From assembly GCA_006218045.1 (NCBI GenBank), contig VBWB01000005.1, positions 62,001 through 126,000 on the forward strand: DNA of 64,000 nt, given 5' to 3'. The stretch comes from Stygiobacter sp. (GTDB taxonomy: Bacteria > Pseudomonadota > Alphaproteobacteria > Rhodospirillales > Magnetospirillaceae). Numbering within the stretch: position 1 is the first letter of the stretch; every line of letters begins with the position of its first letter. The notes beneath the pieces were generated by a model. That model was not told the DNA's origin. It saw nothing but the letters and a program-made list of their open reading frames with translations, and did no database searches. Both the position numbers and the translations under genes were made by a program. This document shows, one piece after another, positions 1 to 10,023 of the stretch.

Positions 1-1555
1 GACGGGCTTGCAGCAAAGCCATGGCCTTGATCAGGGTGTGCAGGTTTTTCTGCACATAGATGTCGCAGACCGCCAGCAAGGTGTTTTGTTCGCGGCGGAC
101 CGAAGCATCCGGGGTGAAGGCCGGGGCGATGCCGTGATGGATGATTTCGACGCGTTTGACGATGGCGGCGGGCAGGCCGAAACTGAGGGAACGGCGGGCG
201 TAATCGGACACGGCGATGGCCCGGCGGCAGGTGATCAGCGACAGGGCGGTGGCCAAAGCCAGCATACCCCAATAGATGCGCTTGTTCAGGCGCTTGTCCC
301 GTTGCACCACGGCCAGCGAATTGCGCAGCAGAATTACCGGATTGGGGGCGGCGAAGGGGCCGTAATTGGCGGGGGAAAAGGTCACCACCGCCAGCATTTC
401 GCGGGCCAGGATCGGCAGAGCCAGCTGTTCCCACAACAACAGCCGCAGGAAACCGGTCTTGAATTGCAGCAGATGCAGGCGCACGCCTTCCGGCGGTTCA
501 CCGAACAAGGCGTATTGGTCCTGGTGCAGCAGCAAATGGATCTGAAGCCGACGATCATCGGCCAGATCGCCCAGGATGTTGCGCAAATAGGTGACGCCAC
601 CGCCACTTTTGGCATGCAGGCCGTTGATCAGCACCGGCAGACGGTCATGGGGCGCCTTGGGACCGTGCGGGATCAGGCTCAACAGCATGGCGGCCCAATT
701 TCGCGGCGCCAGCGGCCATTGACGCAGCGATCTGGCGAAAAACCGGCGGGCTTTGATCTGATCGCCGGCTTCCTGATAAAGCCGCCCGGCTCCGTATTGC
801 AGGCTTGCCAGGCGCCGGCGTAAGCGCAGGGCATCGCGCCACGAACGGTTGGGCAGGCAATCATAATGCTTGCGCACCGCCAGTTCCGACGCTTCCATAT
901 GCCGTTCCGCCGATTTGCTTTGCTGACCGGGATGGAGGCGATATTTGCTGAGCACCAGGGGAAGAAAGCGGATGCGCGCCCCGACCTTGACCAGCTTCAG
1001 CTGTAATTCGTAATCCTCGGCGCTGCGCAGGGCGGCATCCTCGCTGACACCGCCGACCTGTTGCAGCAGCGAATGGCGGATGATGGTCGCCGACGGCGAC
1101 ATGGCCGAGCCCTCGAACAACAGATTGCGCAATTGCGCCCGCCGTTCCGGTCCCGGCAGCCAATCGCGCAGAATGCGGTTGCCGTCCCAGAAATGCACCC
1201 CGTGGGTGACGATATCGGTGTCGGCGGTCAGATGCGGCAAGCAGGTTTCCAGCTTGTCGGCGTGCCAGACATCGTCGGAATCGAGAAACGCCACCCATTC
1301 GCCCCGGGCTTCGGTGATGCCGATATTGCGCGAGGCGGCGATGATACCGTGATTGGCGAAGTTGATCAGACGGATGCGCGGATCATTGATTTCCGCCACC
1401 ACGCTTTCGGTATGGTCGGCGGAATGATTGTTGATGACGATGGCTTCCCAACCATCCACCCGTTGGGCCAGCACCGAATGCAGGGCCTCGCGCAGCCAGT
1501 CGGCCTGATTGTAGGTGGGAATGACGATGGTGATCAGGGGCGTGGCGTTGGTCAT
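1..1555 (-). CDS. Two-domain glycosyltransferase (N-terminal GT2, C-terminal GT4-like), 3' end off the left edge
   Basis: Reverse strand open from ATG at 1555 to base 1 (not in the ORF track because it runs off the edge). N-term MTNATPLITIVIPTYNQADWLREALHSVL...VAFLDSDDVW (GT2); C-term ...PVLINGLHAKSGGGVTYLRNIL...RRAIAVSDYARRSLSFGLP...VEIIHHGIAPAF (GT4-like). ATGA overlap with the upstream gene stop. Confidence 0.85.
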   Translation of the reverse strand, partial: MTNATPLITIVIPTYNQADWLREALHSVLAQRVDGWEAIVINNHSADHTESVVAEINDPRIRLINFANHGIIAASRNIGITEARGEWVAFLDSDDVWHADKLETCLPHLTADTDIVTHGVHFWDGNRILRDWLPGPERRAQLRNLLFEGSAMSPSATIIRHSLLQQVGGVSEDAALRSAEDYELQLKLVKVGARIRFLPLVLSKYRLHPGQQSKSAERHMEASELAVRKHYDCLPNRSWRDALRLRRRLASLQYGAGRLYQEAGDQIKARRFFARSLRQWPLAPRNWAAMLLSLIPHGPKAPHDRLPVLINGLHAKSGGGVTYLRNILGDLADDRRLQIHLLLHQDQYALFGEPPEGVRLHLLQFKTGFLRLLLWEQLALPILAREMLAVVTFSPANYGPFAAPNPVILLRNSLAVVQRDKRLNKRIYWGMLALATALSLITCRRAIAVSDYARRSLSFGLPAAIVKRVEIIHHGIAPAFTPDASVRREQNTLLAVCDIYVQKNLHTLIKAMALLQAR

Positions 1556-2499
1556 GACATAGCCTTGGCCTGGGCCAGACAGAAATCAAGGGTTTCGTCG
1601 ATGGCTGCCGCCAGATCGGCTTGCGGGGTGAAACCGCAGGCGCGCAGCTTGTCGATTCGGTACTCCAGCGGTGCCGTCGTTTCACCGGGGGCGGGGGCCG
1701 GTCGCTGCAAGACGACGTCGAGGCCGCGGGCGCGGGCGCGGGCCAGCACCAGATCGGCCATGGCCGCCACGCTCTTGCCTTGTCCGCTACCCAAATTCAT
1801 CAGGCCGTCGCCCCAGGCGCTGAGTGGAACCGCCAGCAGATGAACCAAGGCGTTTTCCACATCGGCCAGGGGGATGAAATCGCGGCTGACCAAGCCGGCG
1901 GTCCGCATCACCAACGGTCCGCCCACCGCCGCCGCCCGGCACAAATCGTTGACCAGCAAGCCCCAGCGGTCGATGTCGGCATGGACGGGGGCGCCGATGG
2001 CGTTGGACAGGCGCAGGGCCAAGCCGCCGATGCGGCCCTGGGCGTGGGCGGTCAAGACGAAATCCTCGGCCACCCGGTTGCTGATGCCGTAAGGATGGCG
2101 GGGCAGCGGCAGCGCGGTTTCATCCACCACGCCATGCAGCCGGGCGCCATAGACATGGGCGGTGGAAAACAGGACGAAGCGCGGGCAGCCGGCGGCGATG
2201 GCCGCTTCCAGCAGACGGACGGTGTATTCACCGTTGACGCGCAGGGCTTGGACCGGGTCACGGGCACATTCGGCATCGGACAAGCCGGCCAGATGGACCA
2301 CGGCCCGGCAGCCGGCGCACGCCGCCGCCACACTGGCCGGATCGTCCCAATCAAGCACGATGGTTCGGGCGTCCTTGGCCCAGATGGGTGAAAGCGGGCG
2401 ACGGCTGGCCAGACGGATTTCATCGCCCCGTGTCAGCAGGTGACGGACCAGACGCCCCCCCACATAGCCGCTGCCGCCGGTGACCAGAATGGCGGTCAT
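1552..2499 (-). CDS. NAD-dependent epimerase/dehydratase (extended SDR)
   Basis: MTAILVTGGSGYVGGRLVRHLL; Rossmann GxxGxxG and YGISN active-site region. Confidence 0.88.
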   Translation of the reverse strand: MTAILVTGGSGYVGGRLVRHLLTRGDEIRLASRRPLSPIWAKDARTIVLDWDDPASVAAACAGCRAVVHLAGLSDAECARDPVQALRVNGEYTVRLLEAAIAAGCPRFVLFSTAHVYGARLHGVVDETALPLPRHPYGISNRVAEDFVLTAHAQGRIGGLALRLSNAIGAPVHADIDRWGLLVNDLCRAAAVGGPLVMRTAGLVSRDFIPLADVENALVHLLAVPLSAWGDGLMNLGSGQGKSVAAMADLVLARARARGLDVVLQRPAPAPGETTAPLEYRIDKLRACGFTPQADLAAAIDETLDFCLAQAKAMS

Positions 2500-2942
2500 G
2501 GCCTCTCCCGCCAGATATAGGGGATGGCCGGGTCGTCATGGTCCTTGCGCTCGGCCTCGCTCGGGTCATGGGCAAGGGTGGCGCAATTGGCGACCATGGC
2601 GGTTTCCTGGCCGACGCATTGAAAGCCGGTCCACAGGCCCGGCGGGACGCTGACCAGGGCATAATCGTCACCGCCCACGGCGATTTCCTGCACCTGACCA
2701 TGGGTGGGGCTGTGCGGGCGAGGGTCGAACAGGACGAAATTGATGCGCCCCACCGGCACCGCATAGTTCAAGCCCATGCGGTGGTGGTAGTGCCAAGCCT
2801 TGATCTTGCCGGGATGGACCGAGGAAAAGTAAATCTCGCCGAATTGCCGGAAAACCGGCGAATCGGCGCGCAACATATGCATGACCGCGCCCCGGTCGTC
2901 GGCGATACGGCGCAACGGGGTGACGACGACGCCGTCGATCAC
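2496..2942 (-). CDS. Cupin, dTDP-4-dehydrorhamnose 3,5-epimerase-like (RfbC/RmlC type)
   Basis: Real start is GTG at 2942 (GTGA overlap with upstream stop): VIDGVVVTPLRRIADDRGAVMHMLR...FGEIYFSSVHPGKIKAWHYH. Confidence 0.8.
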   Translation of the reverse strand: MIDGVVVTPLRRIADDRGAVMHMLRADSPVFRQFGEIYFSSVHPGKIKAWHYHHRMGLNYAVPVGRINFVLFDPRPHSPTHGQVQEIAVGGDDYALVSVPPGLWTGFQCVGQETAMVANCATLAHDPSEAERKDHDDPAIPYIWRERP

Positions 2943-4009
2943 GGGTTTTTGCCCATGTAATCGTTGATCTGGTTCTGGCAGACGGCGCGGGGCGAGGCGT
3001 TTTCGCGGATGACCCGACGATACCAGCCGATGGTGCGGTCGATGGTTTCGTCCACGCCCCAGCGCGACCGCCAAGCCAGATCGACAGCGGCGCGGTCGGT
3101 GTTCAACTGCAACAGCCGGGCTTCGTGCGGGGCGTTGGCCTCGGGCGAGAGCTGGAACGACCCTTCGCCCCAGACCTTGACCGCCTCGGCCACCAATTCG
3201 CCGACGGTACGGACCGAACCGACGGGCGGGCCGAAATTCCAGGCACCGCCGAATTTCTTCGGCTGTCGCAGCAGATGGGCGGCGACGGACAGATAGCCCG
3301 ACAGCGGCTCCAGCACGTGCTGCCACGGGCGGGTGGCGTGGGGGTTGCGCACCGGCACCGGCAGGCTGTCTTCCAGGGCGCGGATGCAGTCGGGGATGAT
3401 GCGGTCGCGGGCCCAGTCACCGCCGCCGATGACGTTGCCGGCCCGGGTGCTGGCGATGCCGAAGCCGGGGCGGGAGTCGAAATAGCTGGAGCAATAGGCG
3501 GAAAAAATGATTTCCGCCGCCGCTTTCGATGCCGAATAGGGATCACGCCCGCCCAGTTCGTCGGTTTCGCGGTAGCCCCACACCCATTCCTTGTTTTCGT
3601 AGCACTTGTCCGAGGTGATGTAGACCGCCGCCCGCACCGAATCACTGGCGCGCAGGCATTCCAGCAGGTTCAGCGATCCGCCCACATTGGTGTCGATGGT
3701 CTGCTTGGGCTGTTCATAGGACAACCGCACCAAGGCCTGTGCTGCCAGATGGATGACCACTTCGGGTTGGGTTTCGGCGAAGACCTGGGACATATGATCG
3801 AGATCACGGACGTCGCCGTCCACATGGCGCATGTACTGACGCAGGCCCAACAGGTCGAACAGCGGACGCTCGCCTTCCGGCGGCAGGGCATAGCCGGTGA
3901 CCTCGGCTCCCAGTTCGGTCAGCCACAGACACAGCCACGATCCCTTGAAGCCGGTGTCGCCGGTGACCAGTACCCGCTTGCCCTTGAAGGCGGTGAACAG
4001 TTTTTCCAT
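2939..4009 (-). CDS. rfbG: CDP-glucose 4,6-dehydratase
   Basis: MEKLFTAFKGKRVLVTGDTGFKGSWLCLWLTELGAEVTGYALPP; adjacent to rfbF. Confidence 0.92.
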   Translation of the reverse strand: MEKLFTAFKGKRVLVTGDTGFKGSWLCLWLTELGAEVTGYALPPEGERPLFDLLGLRQYMRHVDGDVRDLDHMSQVFAETQPEVVIHLAAQALVRLSYEQPKQTIDTNVGGSLNLLECLRASDSVRAAVYITSDKCYENKEWVWGYRETDELGGRDPYSASKAAAEIIFSAYCSSYFDSRPGFGIASTRAGNVIGGGDWARDRIIPDCIRALEDSLPVPVRNPHATRPWQHVLEPLSGYLSVAAHLLRQPKKFGGAWNFGPPVGSVRTVGELVAEAVKVWGEGSFQLSPEANAPHEARLLQLNTDRAAVDLAWRSRWGVDETIDRTIGWYRRVIRENASPRAVCQNQINDYMGKNP

Positions 4010-4788
4010 CACCAGCATCTCCACGGGGCCCGGCCGGCGTTCCACAGGTCGTTCAGCAGCGAGTAGTCGCGATAGGTGTCCATGCATTGCCAAAAGCCGT
4101 CATGGCGATAGACCATCAACTGGCCGTCGGCCACCACCTTGCGCATGGGATCTTGTTCCAGCATGACGTTGTCGTCGCCGATGTAATCCAGCATTTTGCG
4201 ATTGCAGACGAAATAGCCGCCGGAGATGCAGCCGTCGGTGGCTTGGGGCTTTTCGTTGAACTCGCGCACGCCGCCGTCGGCCTCGATCCCCAATTCGCCG
4301 AAGCGACCGGGTGGGCGCACACCGGTGACGGTGACCAGCTTGCCGTGGCCGCGATGAAAATCGACCAGGGCTTTGATGTCGATGTCGGCGACGCCGTCGG
4401 CATAGGTGAGCAGGAAGTCCTCATCGTCGCCCAGATATTTGGCGATGCGCTTGACCCGGGTGCCGGTCAGCGAGTCGAGGCCGGTTTCGGCCAAGGTGAT
4501 CTTCCAGCCGCTTTCGTCGTGGTCGCCGTGATAGTCGATGGCCTTCTCGCGCCCGAGCGTCAGGGTGAAGTCGCTGGTGAAGGCCTGATAGTTCAGGAAG
4601 AATTCCTTGATGGTGTGGCTTTTATAGCCCAGGCACAGCACGAACTCGGTGAAGCCGTGGGCGGCATAGGATTTCATCACATGCCACAGGATGGGCGCCG
4701 GCCCGACCGGGATCATCGGCTTGGGGATATTGTCGGCGACATCGCGGATGCGCGTGCCCTGACCGCCGCAAAGAATGACGACTTTCAC
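4009..4788 (-). CDS. rfbF: Glucose-1-phosphate cytidylyltransferase
   Basis: MKVVILCGGQGTRIRDVADNIPKPMIPVGPAPILWHVMK signature. Confidence 0.94.
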   Translation of the reverse strand: MKVVILCGGQGTRIRDVADNIPKPMIPVGPAPILWHVMKSYAAHGFTEFVLCLGYKSHTIKEFFLNYQAFTSDFTLTLGREKAIDYHGDHDESGWKITLAETGLDSLTGTRVKRIAKYLGDDEDFLLTYADGVADIDIKALVDFHRGHGKLVTVTGVRPPGRFGELGIEADGGVREFNEKPQATDGCISGGYFVCNRKMLDYIGDDNVMLEQDPMRKVVADGQLMVYRHDGFWQCMDTYRDYSLLNDLWNAGRAPWRCW

Positions 4789-4807
4789 TGACTTTCCCCC
4801 ACTGTGC

Positions 4808-6295
4808 TTAATCGGGTGCTGGCCGGAAAAGCGCCTTATACCCCCACTCGACGCTACGGGCCATCACATAAAGTACCGCGATCAGCAAGACGATGTTGCC
4901 ACAGGTCAGGCTGATATTGGATTCCTGGTTGATCAACGGAAACAGTACGCTGCTGCCGATGACCATATTCAACGGCTGGCCCGAGAGGGAATTGAGCAAG
5001 GCGTTGAGACCGGCCAACGTCAAGCCGACGACGGACATGGTCGCCAGCATCCCCCAAAGACCGAAATTCGCATAGGCTTCAACCAGCCAGGGCAGATTGA
5101 CGGCCATGTTCATGTTATCGGCGGGGATGAAGACGTAACGGCGACCGAATTCGTTGCCCAGCCGCTCCTCGGGCTTTTGCGCATAGAGGAAACGGGGGAT
5201 GAAACTGGTCAGCAGCGGTCGCAATGTCTCACCGTGCCAATAAGGCACGGTGTCGGGCGAGAGCGCATGCACCTGGGCGAACAGCACCGCGGCGTTGACC
5301 CGCTTTGCGGTTTCGCGCAAGGAACCGAGAAAAGGCGAGCGCGGGGCATCGACGACCGCCGCCTCGAGTTGCATGGGGGCAGAGAAAGTGAGGTTGAGGC
5401 CGAACTTCATCGATGCCAGATAATCGGCAGGGTGAAGGGTTTTCCCGGACAGCTTTGAAAACCAGACATGATCGCGGAAATCCCGGAATGGGCGATAGCC
5501 GACGGCCCCCACCACCAGGATGATGGTCAGCAAGACCACGGCTTGACGACGATTCAGCGCCAGATACAAGAAAACCAGAAAGGCCGGCAACATCAGGACC
5601 TTGATGAAATTGCCGCTTTCCATTCCCATGACGATCTTCAACGGCAGCAGGACGCCGAGCAGGGGGATCAACCACCACCGTTTGATTTGATTGCTGCCGG
5701 CCAGGAAAACCGGAATACCGAAGCCTACGAACGCCAACGGATTGGCGAGCTGTTCCACCGAGGAAATACCGAGCCGGCTGGAAACCAGCATACCGCCGAA
5801 ATGCCCGGTCAGGGCCAGAACGGCCAAGCCGATGGACAGCCGGACAGAGGGTTGGCCGACGAAGCGGACGGGACGAATCCGCTGGTTCAGCCACCGGGCG
5901 GTCCCCATCAGGACGATCATCAGCATGGCGATGCCGCCGGCCATGGCGACCATGGCATCCGTGCCGAGCTGGTTGCCGGGTAAGGCCATGCCGTCCCGGT
6001 AAAGCCGGATCGCGCCGTCGCGCCAGATGAAATCGGTCAGGAATGGCTGGCAGACGAACCAGATCAGATAAAATAGGCCGATGGCGGCAATGAACGGCAT
6101 GGATCGGTCATGGCCTCTCCACCACTGGATCAGCGGCCATAGGCAAAGAGGGACGGTCAACGCGACGCAGACCGCTCCCCCCCATTCCACCCGCGCCGGC
6201 CTGACGGCAATCAGGGCGACCGCCAGCATGAGCAGGACGAGCAGGGGATAAGCTGATCCCTTGTACTGTGGAATAGTGATCTTCACGGCAGGCAA
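4808..6295 (-). CDS. Polytopic membrane protein, O-antigen polymerase-like (Wzy-like candidate)
   Basis: About 10 or more hydrophobic segments, position in a glycan operon; no specific motif. Start codon uncertain. Confidence 0.55.
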   Translation of the reverse strand: MPAVKITIPQYKGSAYPLLVLLMLAVALIAVRPARVEWGGAVCVALTVPLCLWPLIQWWRGHDRSMPFIAAIGLFYLIWFVCQPFLTDFIWRDGAIRLYRDGMALPGNQLGTDAMVAMAGGIAMLMIVLMGTARWLNQRIRPVRFVGQPSVRLSIGLAVLALTGHFGGMLVSSRLGISSVEQLANPLAFVGFGIPVFLAGSNQIKRWWLIPLLGVLLPLKIVMGMESGNFIKVLMLPAFLVFLYLALNRRQAVVLLTIILVVGAVGYRPFRDFRDHVWFSKLSGKTLHPADYLASMKFGLNLTFSAPMQLEAAVVDAPRSPFLGSLRETAKRVNAAVLFAQVHALSPDTVPYWHGETLRPLLTSFIPRFLYAQKPEERLGNEFGRRYVFIPADNMNMAVNLPWLVEAYANFGLWGMLATMSVVGLTLAGLNALLNSLSGQPLNMVIGSSVLFPLINQESNISLTCGNIVLLIAVLYVMARSVEWGYKALFRPAPD

Positions 6296-7209
6296 TGATC
6301 TTCCAATCCCTTGATTGCCGCCATGCCCATGGCCAGGACCGCTTCTTCGGCGCTGCCGCCGATATGCGGCAGGGCCAGGAAATTGGGCAGATGCAGCAAT
6401 TCCAGGTCGTCAGGGGGTTCGTCATGAAAGACGTCGAAGGCTGCCGCGGCCAGGCGCCCCTGGCTCAGCATCGCCTTGAGCGCCGGCTCATCGACCAGGC
6501 CGCCGCGGGCCGCATTGATCAGGATGGCCCGCGGCGACAACAGGGCCAAGCGTTCGGCGTTCAGGATGTTGCGGGTCGAGGGACCGGCGGGCAGGTGCAA
6601 GGTAACGATGTCCGACGTGGTCAACAAGGTTTCGAGATCGACCGCCGTCACCTTGTGGGCGGCATAGAATTCGGGGAAATCCAGGATATCGTTGGCCAGG
6701 ACGGTACAGCCAAAGGCGTTCAGCAATCCGGCCAGATCCTTGCCGATATGGCCGCAACCGACGATGCCCACGGTTTTTCCGGTCAGTTGCCGTCCCATCA
6801 ACTGACGCCATTGACCGGCGCGTACCTCGGCATTGGCTTGCGGCACGTGGCGCAACAGGGCGATGGCGCAGGCGATGACCAACTCGGAGACCGAACGCTT
6901 GTTGACGCCGCCGGTCCAGCCAAGGCGCACGTCATGCCGCCGCATGGATTCCAGGTCGATCATGTCCAGGCCGACGCCATATTTGCCGATGACGCGCAAT
7001 TCCGGCAAGGCGGTGAAAAAAGCATCGTCCAGTTTTTCCAGGGCGGTAATGGCCTTGTCGTGGCCACGGACGAAATCGATCAAGGCCTGGCCCGACAGGC
7101 TTAGCCCGGCGTCGTTGAAGGTGACGGACCGACCATAGCGCGCGGTCAGTTCGGCGCGCAGGATGGGGTGTTTGGAAAACGAGCGGGAACAGACGGCGAT
7201 GCGGGTCAT
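6283..7209 (-). CDS. D-2-hydroxyacid dehydrogenase (phosphoglycerate dehydrogenase-like)
   Basis: GKTVGIVGCGHIGKDLA, NAARGGLVDE, LPHIGGSAEE. Confidence 0.88.
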   Translation of the reverse strand: MTRIAVCSRSFSKHPILRAELTARYGRSVTFNDAGLSLSGQALIDFVRGHDKAITALEKLDDAFFTALPELRVIGKYGVGLDMIDLESMRRHDVRLGWTGGVNKRSVSELVIACAIALLRHVPQANAEVRAGQWRQLMGRQLTGKTVGIVGCGHIGKDLAGLLNAFGCTVLANDILDFPEFYAAHKVTAVDLETLLTTSDIVTLHLPAGPSTRNILNAERLALLSPRAILINAARGGLVDEPALKAMLSQGRLAAAAFDVFHDEPPDDLELLHLPNFLALPHIGGSAEEAVLAMGMAAIKGLEDHCLP

Positions 7210-8285
7210 GCGGCCTCCGTGCGGACGGCATTGAGAAACTGCCGGCATAGCTGACGGAAGGCGTCGTCATCGGCATGGATGCCTCGGGCGATGGTGCCTT
7301 GGTGGTCGGGCAGGATCAGGGTCACCGTGCCGGTCCCCACGTTCTTTTTGTCCTTGCCCAAGGCGGCGAAGAACCGGTCTTCATCCACGGGGGTGAGGGC
7401 ATAGCCGCGATAATTGGCGACGTAAAGCGGGTGAAAGCGCTGGAAATAGGTGGTGTCGCCCACCTTCAGCCCGGCGGCGACAAAATTGGCCATGTCCATG
7501 CCCATGCTGACGGCAATGCCGTGAGGGATGGCGAAATCCGTCGCCGTTTCCAGGGCATGGCCAAAGGAGTGACCGTAATTGAAGACGTTGCGGATGCCGC
7601 GATCGAATTCGTCGGCTTCGATCAAGCGTCTCTTGATCTCGAGCGAAGCGCGGATGCGCCGTTGCATGGTTTCGGTATCGGTGAAGAGTGCGGCGTAATC
7701 GGTGTGGAAGCCGGCCAGGGCGTCGGGGCCGGCGACGGCATGGGCCTTCAACATTTCACCGACGCCGGACAGCACCTCGCGGTGATCCAGGGTTTCGAGG
7801 AAACGGGCATCCACCAGCACCCGGCGCGGCGGCGTGAAGGTGCCCAGAATATTTTTCACCTCGCCGCAATTGATCGAACTTTTCGAGCCGATGCACGAAT
7901 CGGTCTGGGCCAGCAAGGTGGTGGGGACGAAGCGCCATTCCACCCCGCGCAGCAAGGTGGCGGCGAGAAAGCAGGTGATGTCCTGGGTGATGCCGCCGCC
8001 GATGGCGATCAGCACATGGTCGCGGCGTATCTTGCGATCGACCAGATGGGCGACATAGTCGGGAAAGCGGTCAAGCGACTTGGCATCCTCGGTGGCATCG
8101 ATCAGCAGGACCGAGCCGTGGGCGAGGATGGACAGCATGCGCTGGCCATGCAGTTGGGCGACCCGACGGTCGATGATGAAATGGGCATCGGCGGGGAAGT
8201 CGCGGTCCAGAGCGCTAACCCCGTCCCATTGGAAATCCACCCGGTAGGGGCCTGTGTGCGACTGGATGATCAGGCTGTCAGACAC
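7206..8285 (-). CDS. 3-dehydroquinate synthase-like sugar phosphate cyclase
   Basis: IAIGGGITQDITCFLAATLLRGVEWRFVPTTLLAQTDSCIGSKSSINCGEVKNILGTF; FNYGHSFGHALE. Confidence 0.85.
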   Translation of the reverse strand: MSDSLIIQSHTGPYRVDFQWDGVSALDRDFPADAHFIIDRRVAQLHGQRMLSILAHGSVLLIDATEDAKSLDRFPDYVAHLVDRKIRRDHVLIAIGGGITQDITCFLAATLLRGVEWRFVPTTLLAQTDSCIGSKSSINCGEVKNILGTFTPPRRVLVDARFLETLDHREVLSGVGEMLKAHAVAGPDALAGFHTDYAALFTDTETMQRRIRASLEIKRRLIEADEFDRGIRNVFNYGHSFGHALETATDFAIPHGIAVSMGMDMANFVAAGLKVGDTTYFQRFHPLYVANYRGYALTPVDEDRFFAALGKDKKNVGTGTVTLILPDHQGTIARGIHADDDAFRQLCRQFLNAVRTEAA

Positions 8286-8974
8286 GGGTGAATCCTCCGT
8301 CGATACAAATATTCTGGCCGCTGATGAACGTGTTTTCCGGTCCGGCGAGCCAGACGACGAAGGCGGCGATCTCTTCGGGGCGGCCCAGGCGGCGGGCCGG
8401 GACTTGGGCGACCAGATCGCGAATGCCCTCCTCGCCCAGAACCTGACGGGTCAGTTCGGTGTCGATGAATCCGGGGGCGACGCAATTGCACAGGACGTCG
8501 TCGGCGGCGGCTTCCGCCGCCAGCGCCGCATTCATGCCGTCGACGGCGAATTTGCTGGCGGAATAGGAGGCCCGACCGGCCTTGCTGATCCGACCCCAGA
8601 TGGAACTGATGGTGACGATGCGTCCCCAACGGCGTTGGCGCATGGCCGGCAGGACCGCCTGGGCCAGACGGAAGGGGGCGACGACGTTGACCTGTTGAAT
8701 CCGCATGAAATCGTCGGGATCGATCTCGGCAAAGGGGGCGACCTTGTTGATGCCGGCGTTGTTGATCAGGATGTCGGGGGACAGCTGGCGCACCTGCGAC
8801 ACCGCCAGATCCAGTCCGGTGGTGGTGGTGAAATCGGCCTGCAGATAGGTCATGCCGTCGGCGGCGCGTCCGTCGCTGCGGGTTCCGGTCACCGTCACCC
8901 GGGCGCCCTCGGCGGCCAGACCCCCGGGTTCCTCCGGTCACCAGGGCCGAACGACCGGCGAGTTTCCCGTTCAT
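8278..8974 (-). pseudogene. Short-chain dehydrogenase/reductase, frameshifted in the Rossmann glycine motif
   Basis: N-term MNGKLAGRSALVTGGTRG lies in one frame (ATG 8974, ATGA overlap with upstream stop); ...LAAEGARVTVTGTRSDG...INNAG...YSASK...CIDGGFTRV continues in another frame to 8278. Length 697 nt is not a multiple of 3; the expected IGRAIAxR segment is missing. Confidence 0.75.
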
Positions 8975-10023
8975 TGCTGTTTTCCGCCGCAATCAAGGTT
9001 CCAACGGTTCTGCCAGTCGGCGTCGGCGCAATAGATGCGATAGACCAATTGCATGGTCTTCAACGCTTCGGCGGACGAGCCGTTTTCCACCGGCGTGCCC
9101 CGCATGACGGCGTCGACGAACTCCACCACTTCATCGTTCCAGGACGGATCGGTGTTGTAGCGGGTGGTCTGTTCCTTGGGGTCGCCGGAATCATTTTCCG
9201 TTTTCCAGGCCACGGTAATGGTCTCGGCGCCGTAGCTTTTCGACCCGGTCAGCAGACCGCCAAGCACGATGCTGCCGCGATCGAACGACATTTCCAGGCG
9301 AAAGCGATGCCGCCATTCGGTGGCGGTGGAATGCAGCATGGCGACGGCGCCGTCGGCGGTTCGCATCAGCGCATAGACATTGTCCTCGACGCTGTGCTGC
9401 CAATAATTATTGGAGACGATGGAGTGGACGTCCACGAACTCACCGGCAAACAGGCGCATCAGATCGACCATGTGGATGCCCTGATCCAGCAGGATGCCGC
9501 CGCCGGCCACTTCGCGCTTGGTCCGCCAATGGGTGGGCGATCGGTAATCGATGATCGCCGATTTGCCATAGACGCCGCGCATGTTGATCAGCCGTCCCAT
9601 CTCGCCCGAGCGGATCAGGGCCAGCCCCTCACGGACGGAATCGTGGAAGCGGTGATTGAATCCGTATTTCAAGATCAGGCCGGGATGGCGCTTTTCACAG
9701 GCGATGACCCGCTCGATATCGGCGACATCGCGGCCCGGCGGCTTTTCGCAAAAGACATGCAGCCCTTTTTCCAGGCCGGCGATGGTGACATCGGCAGCGA
9801 CGTCGTTGCTCAGGCAAACGAACAGAATATCCAGGGATTCGTCCGCCAGCATGGTCTGGGCATCGTGATAATGACGGATTCCGTCCGCCAAAGCGCCGTT
9901 GCCGTCGAATGACCGGTCACAAACCGCGGCCATGATCAGATGGGGGTGGTCATCGACCACTTGGCGCCGCCGCCGTCCCACCACGCCATAGCCGGCGATT
10001 CCAACCTTGAGGCGGGCACTCAT
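8971..10023 (-). CDS. Gfo/Idh/MocA family oxidoreductase
   Basis: MSARLKVGIAGYGVVGRRR...HVFCEKPPG...GGGILLDQGIHMVDL. Confidence 0.9.
   Translation of the reverse strand: MSARLKVGIAGYGVVGRRRRQVVDDHPHLIMAAVCDRSFDGNGALADGIRHYHDAQTMLADESLDILFVCLSNDVAADVTIAGLEKGLHVFCEKPPGRDVADIERVIACEKRHPGLILKYGFNHRFHDSVREGLALIRSGEMGRLINMRGVYGKSAIIDYRSPTHWRTKREVAGGGILLDQGIHMVDLMRLFAGEFVDVHSIVSNNYWQHSVEDNVYALMRTADGAVAMLHSTATEWRHRFRLEMSFDRGSIVLGGLLTGSKSYGAETITVAWKTENDSGDPKEQTTRYNTDPSWNDEVVEFVDAVMRGTPVENGSSAEALKTMQLVYRIYCADADWQNRWNLDCGGKQQ

Noticed and set aside
7206-8285. Shikimate-pathway aroB
   Set aside because: No aroK or other aromatic genes nearby; embedded in nucleotide-sugar genes, so a specialised sugar phosphate cyclase is more likely.
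8254-9912. 552-aa plus-strand ORF
   Set aside because: Antisense to the SDR and Gfo/Idh genes; no domain recognised.
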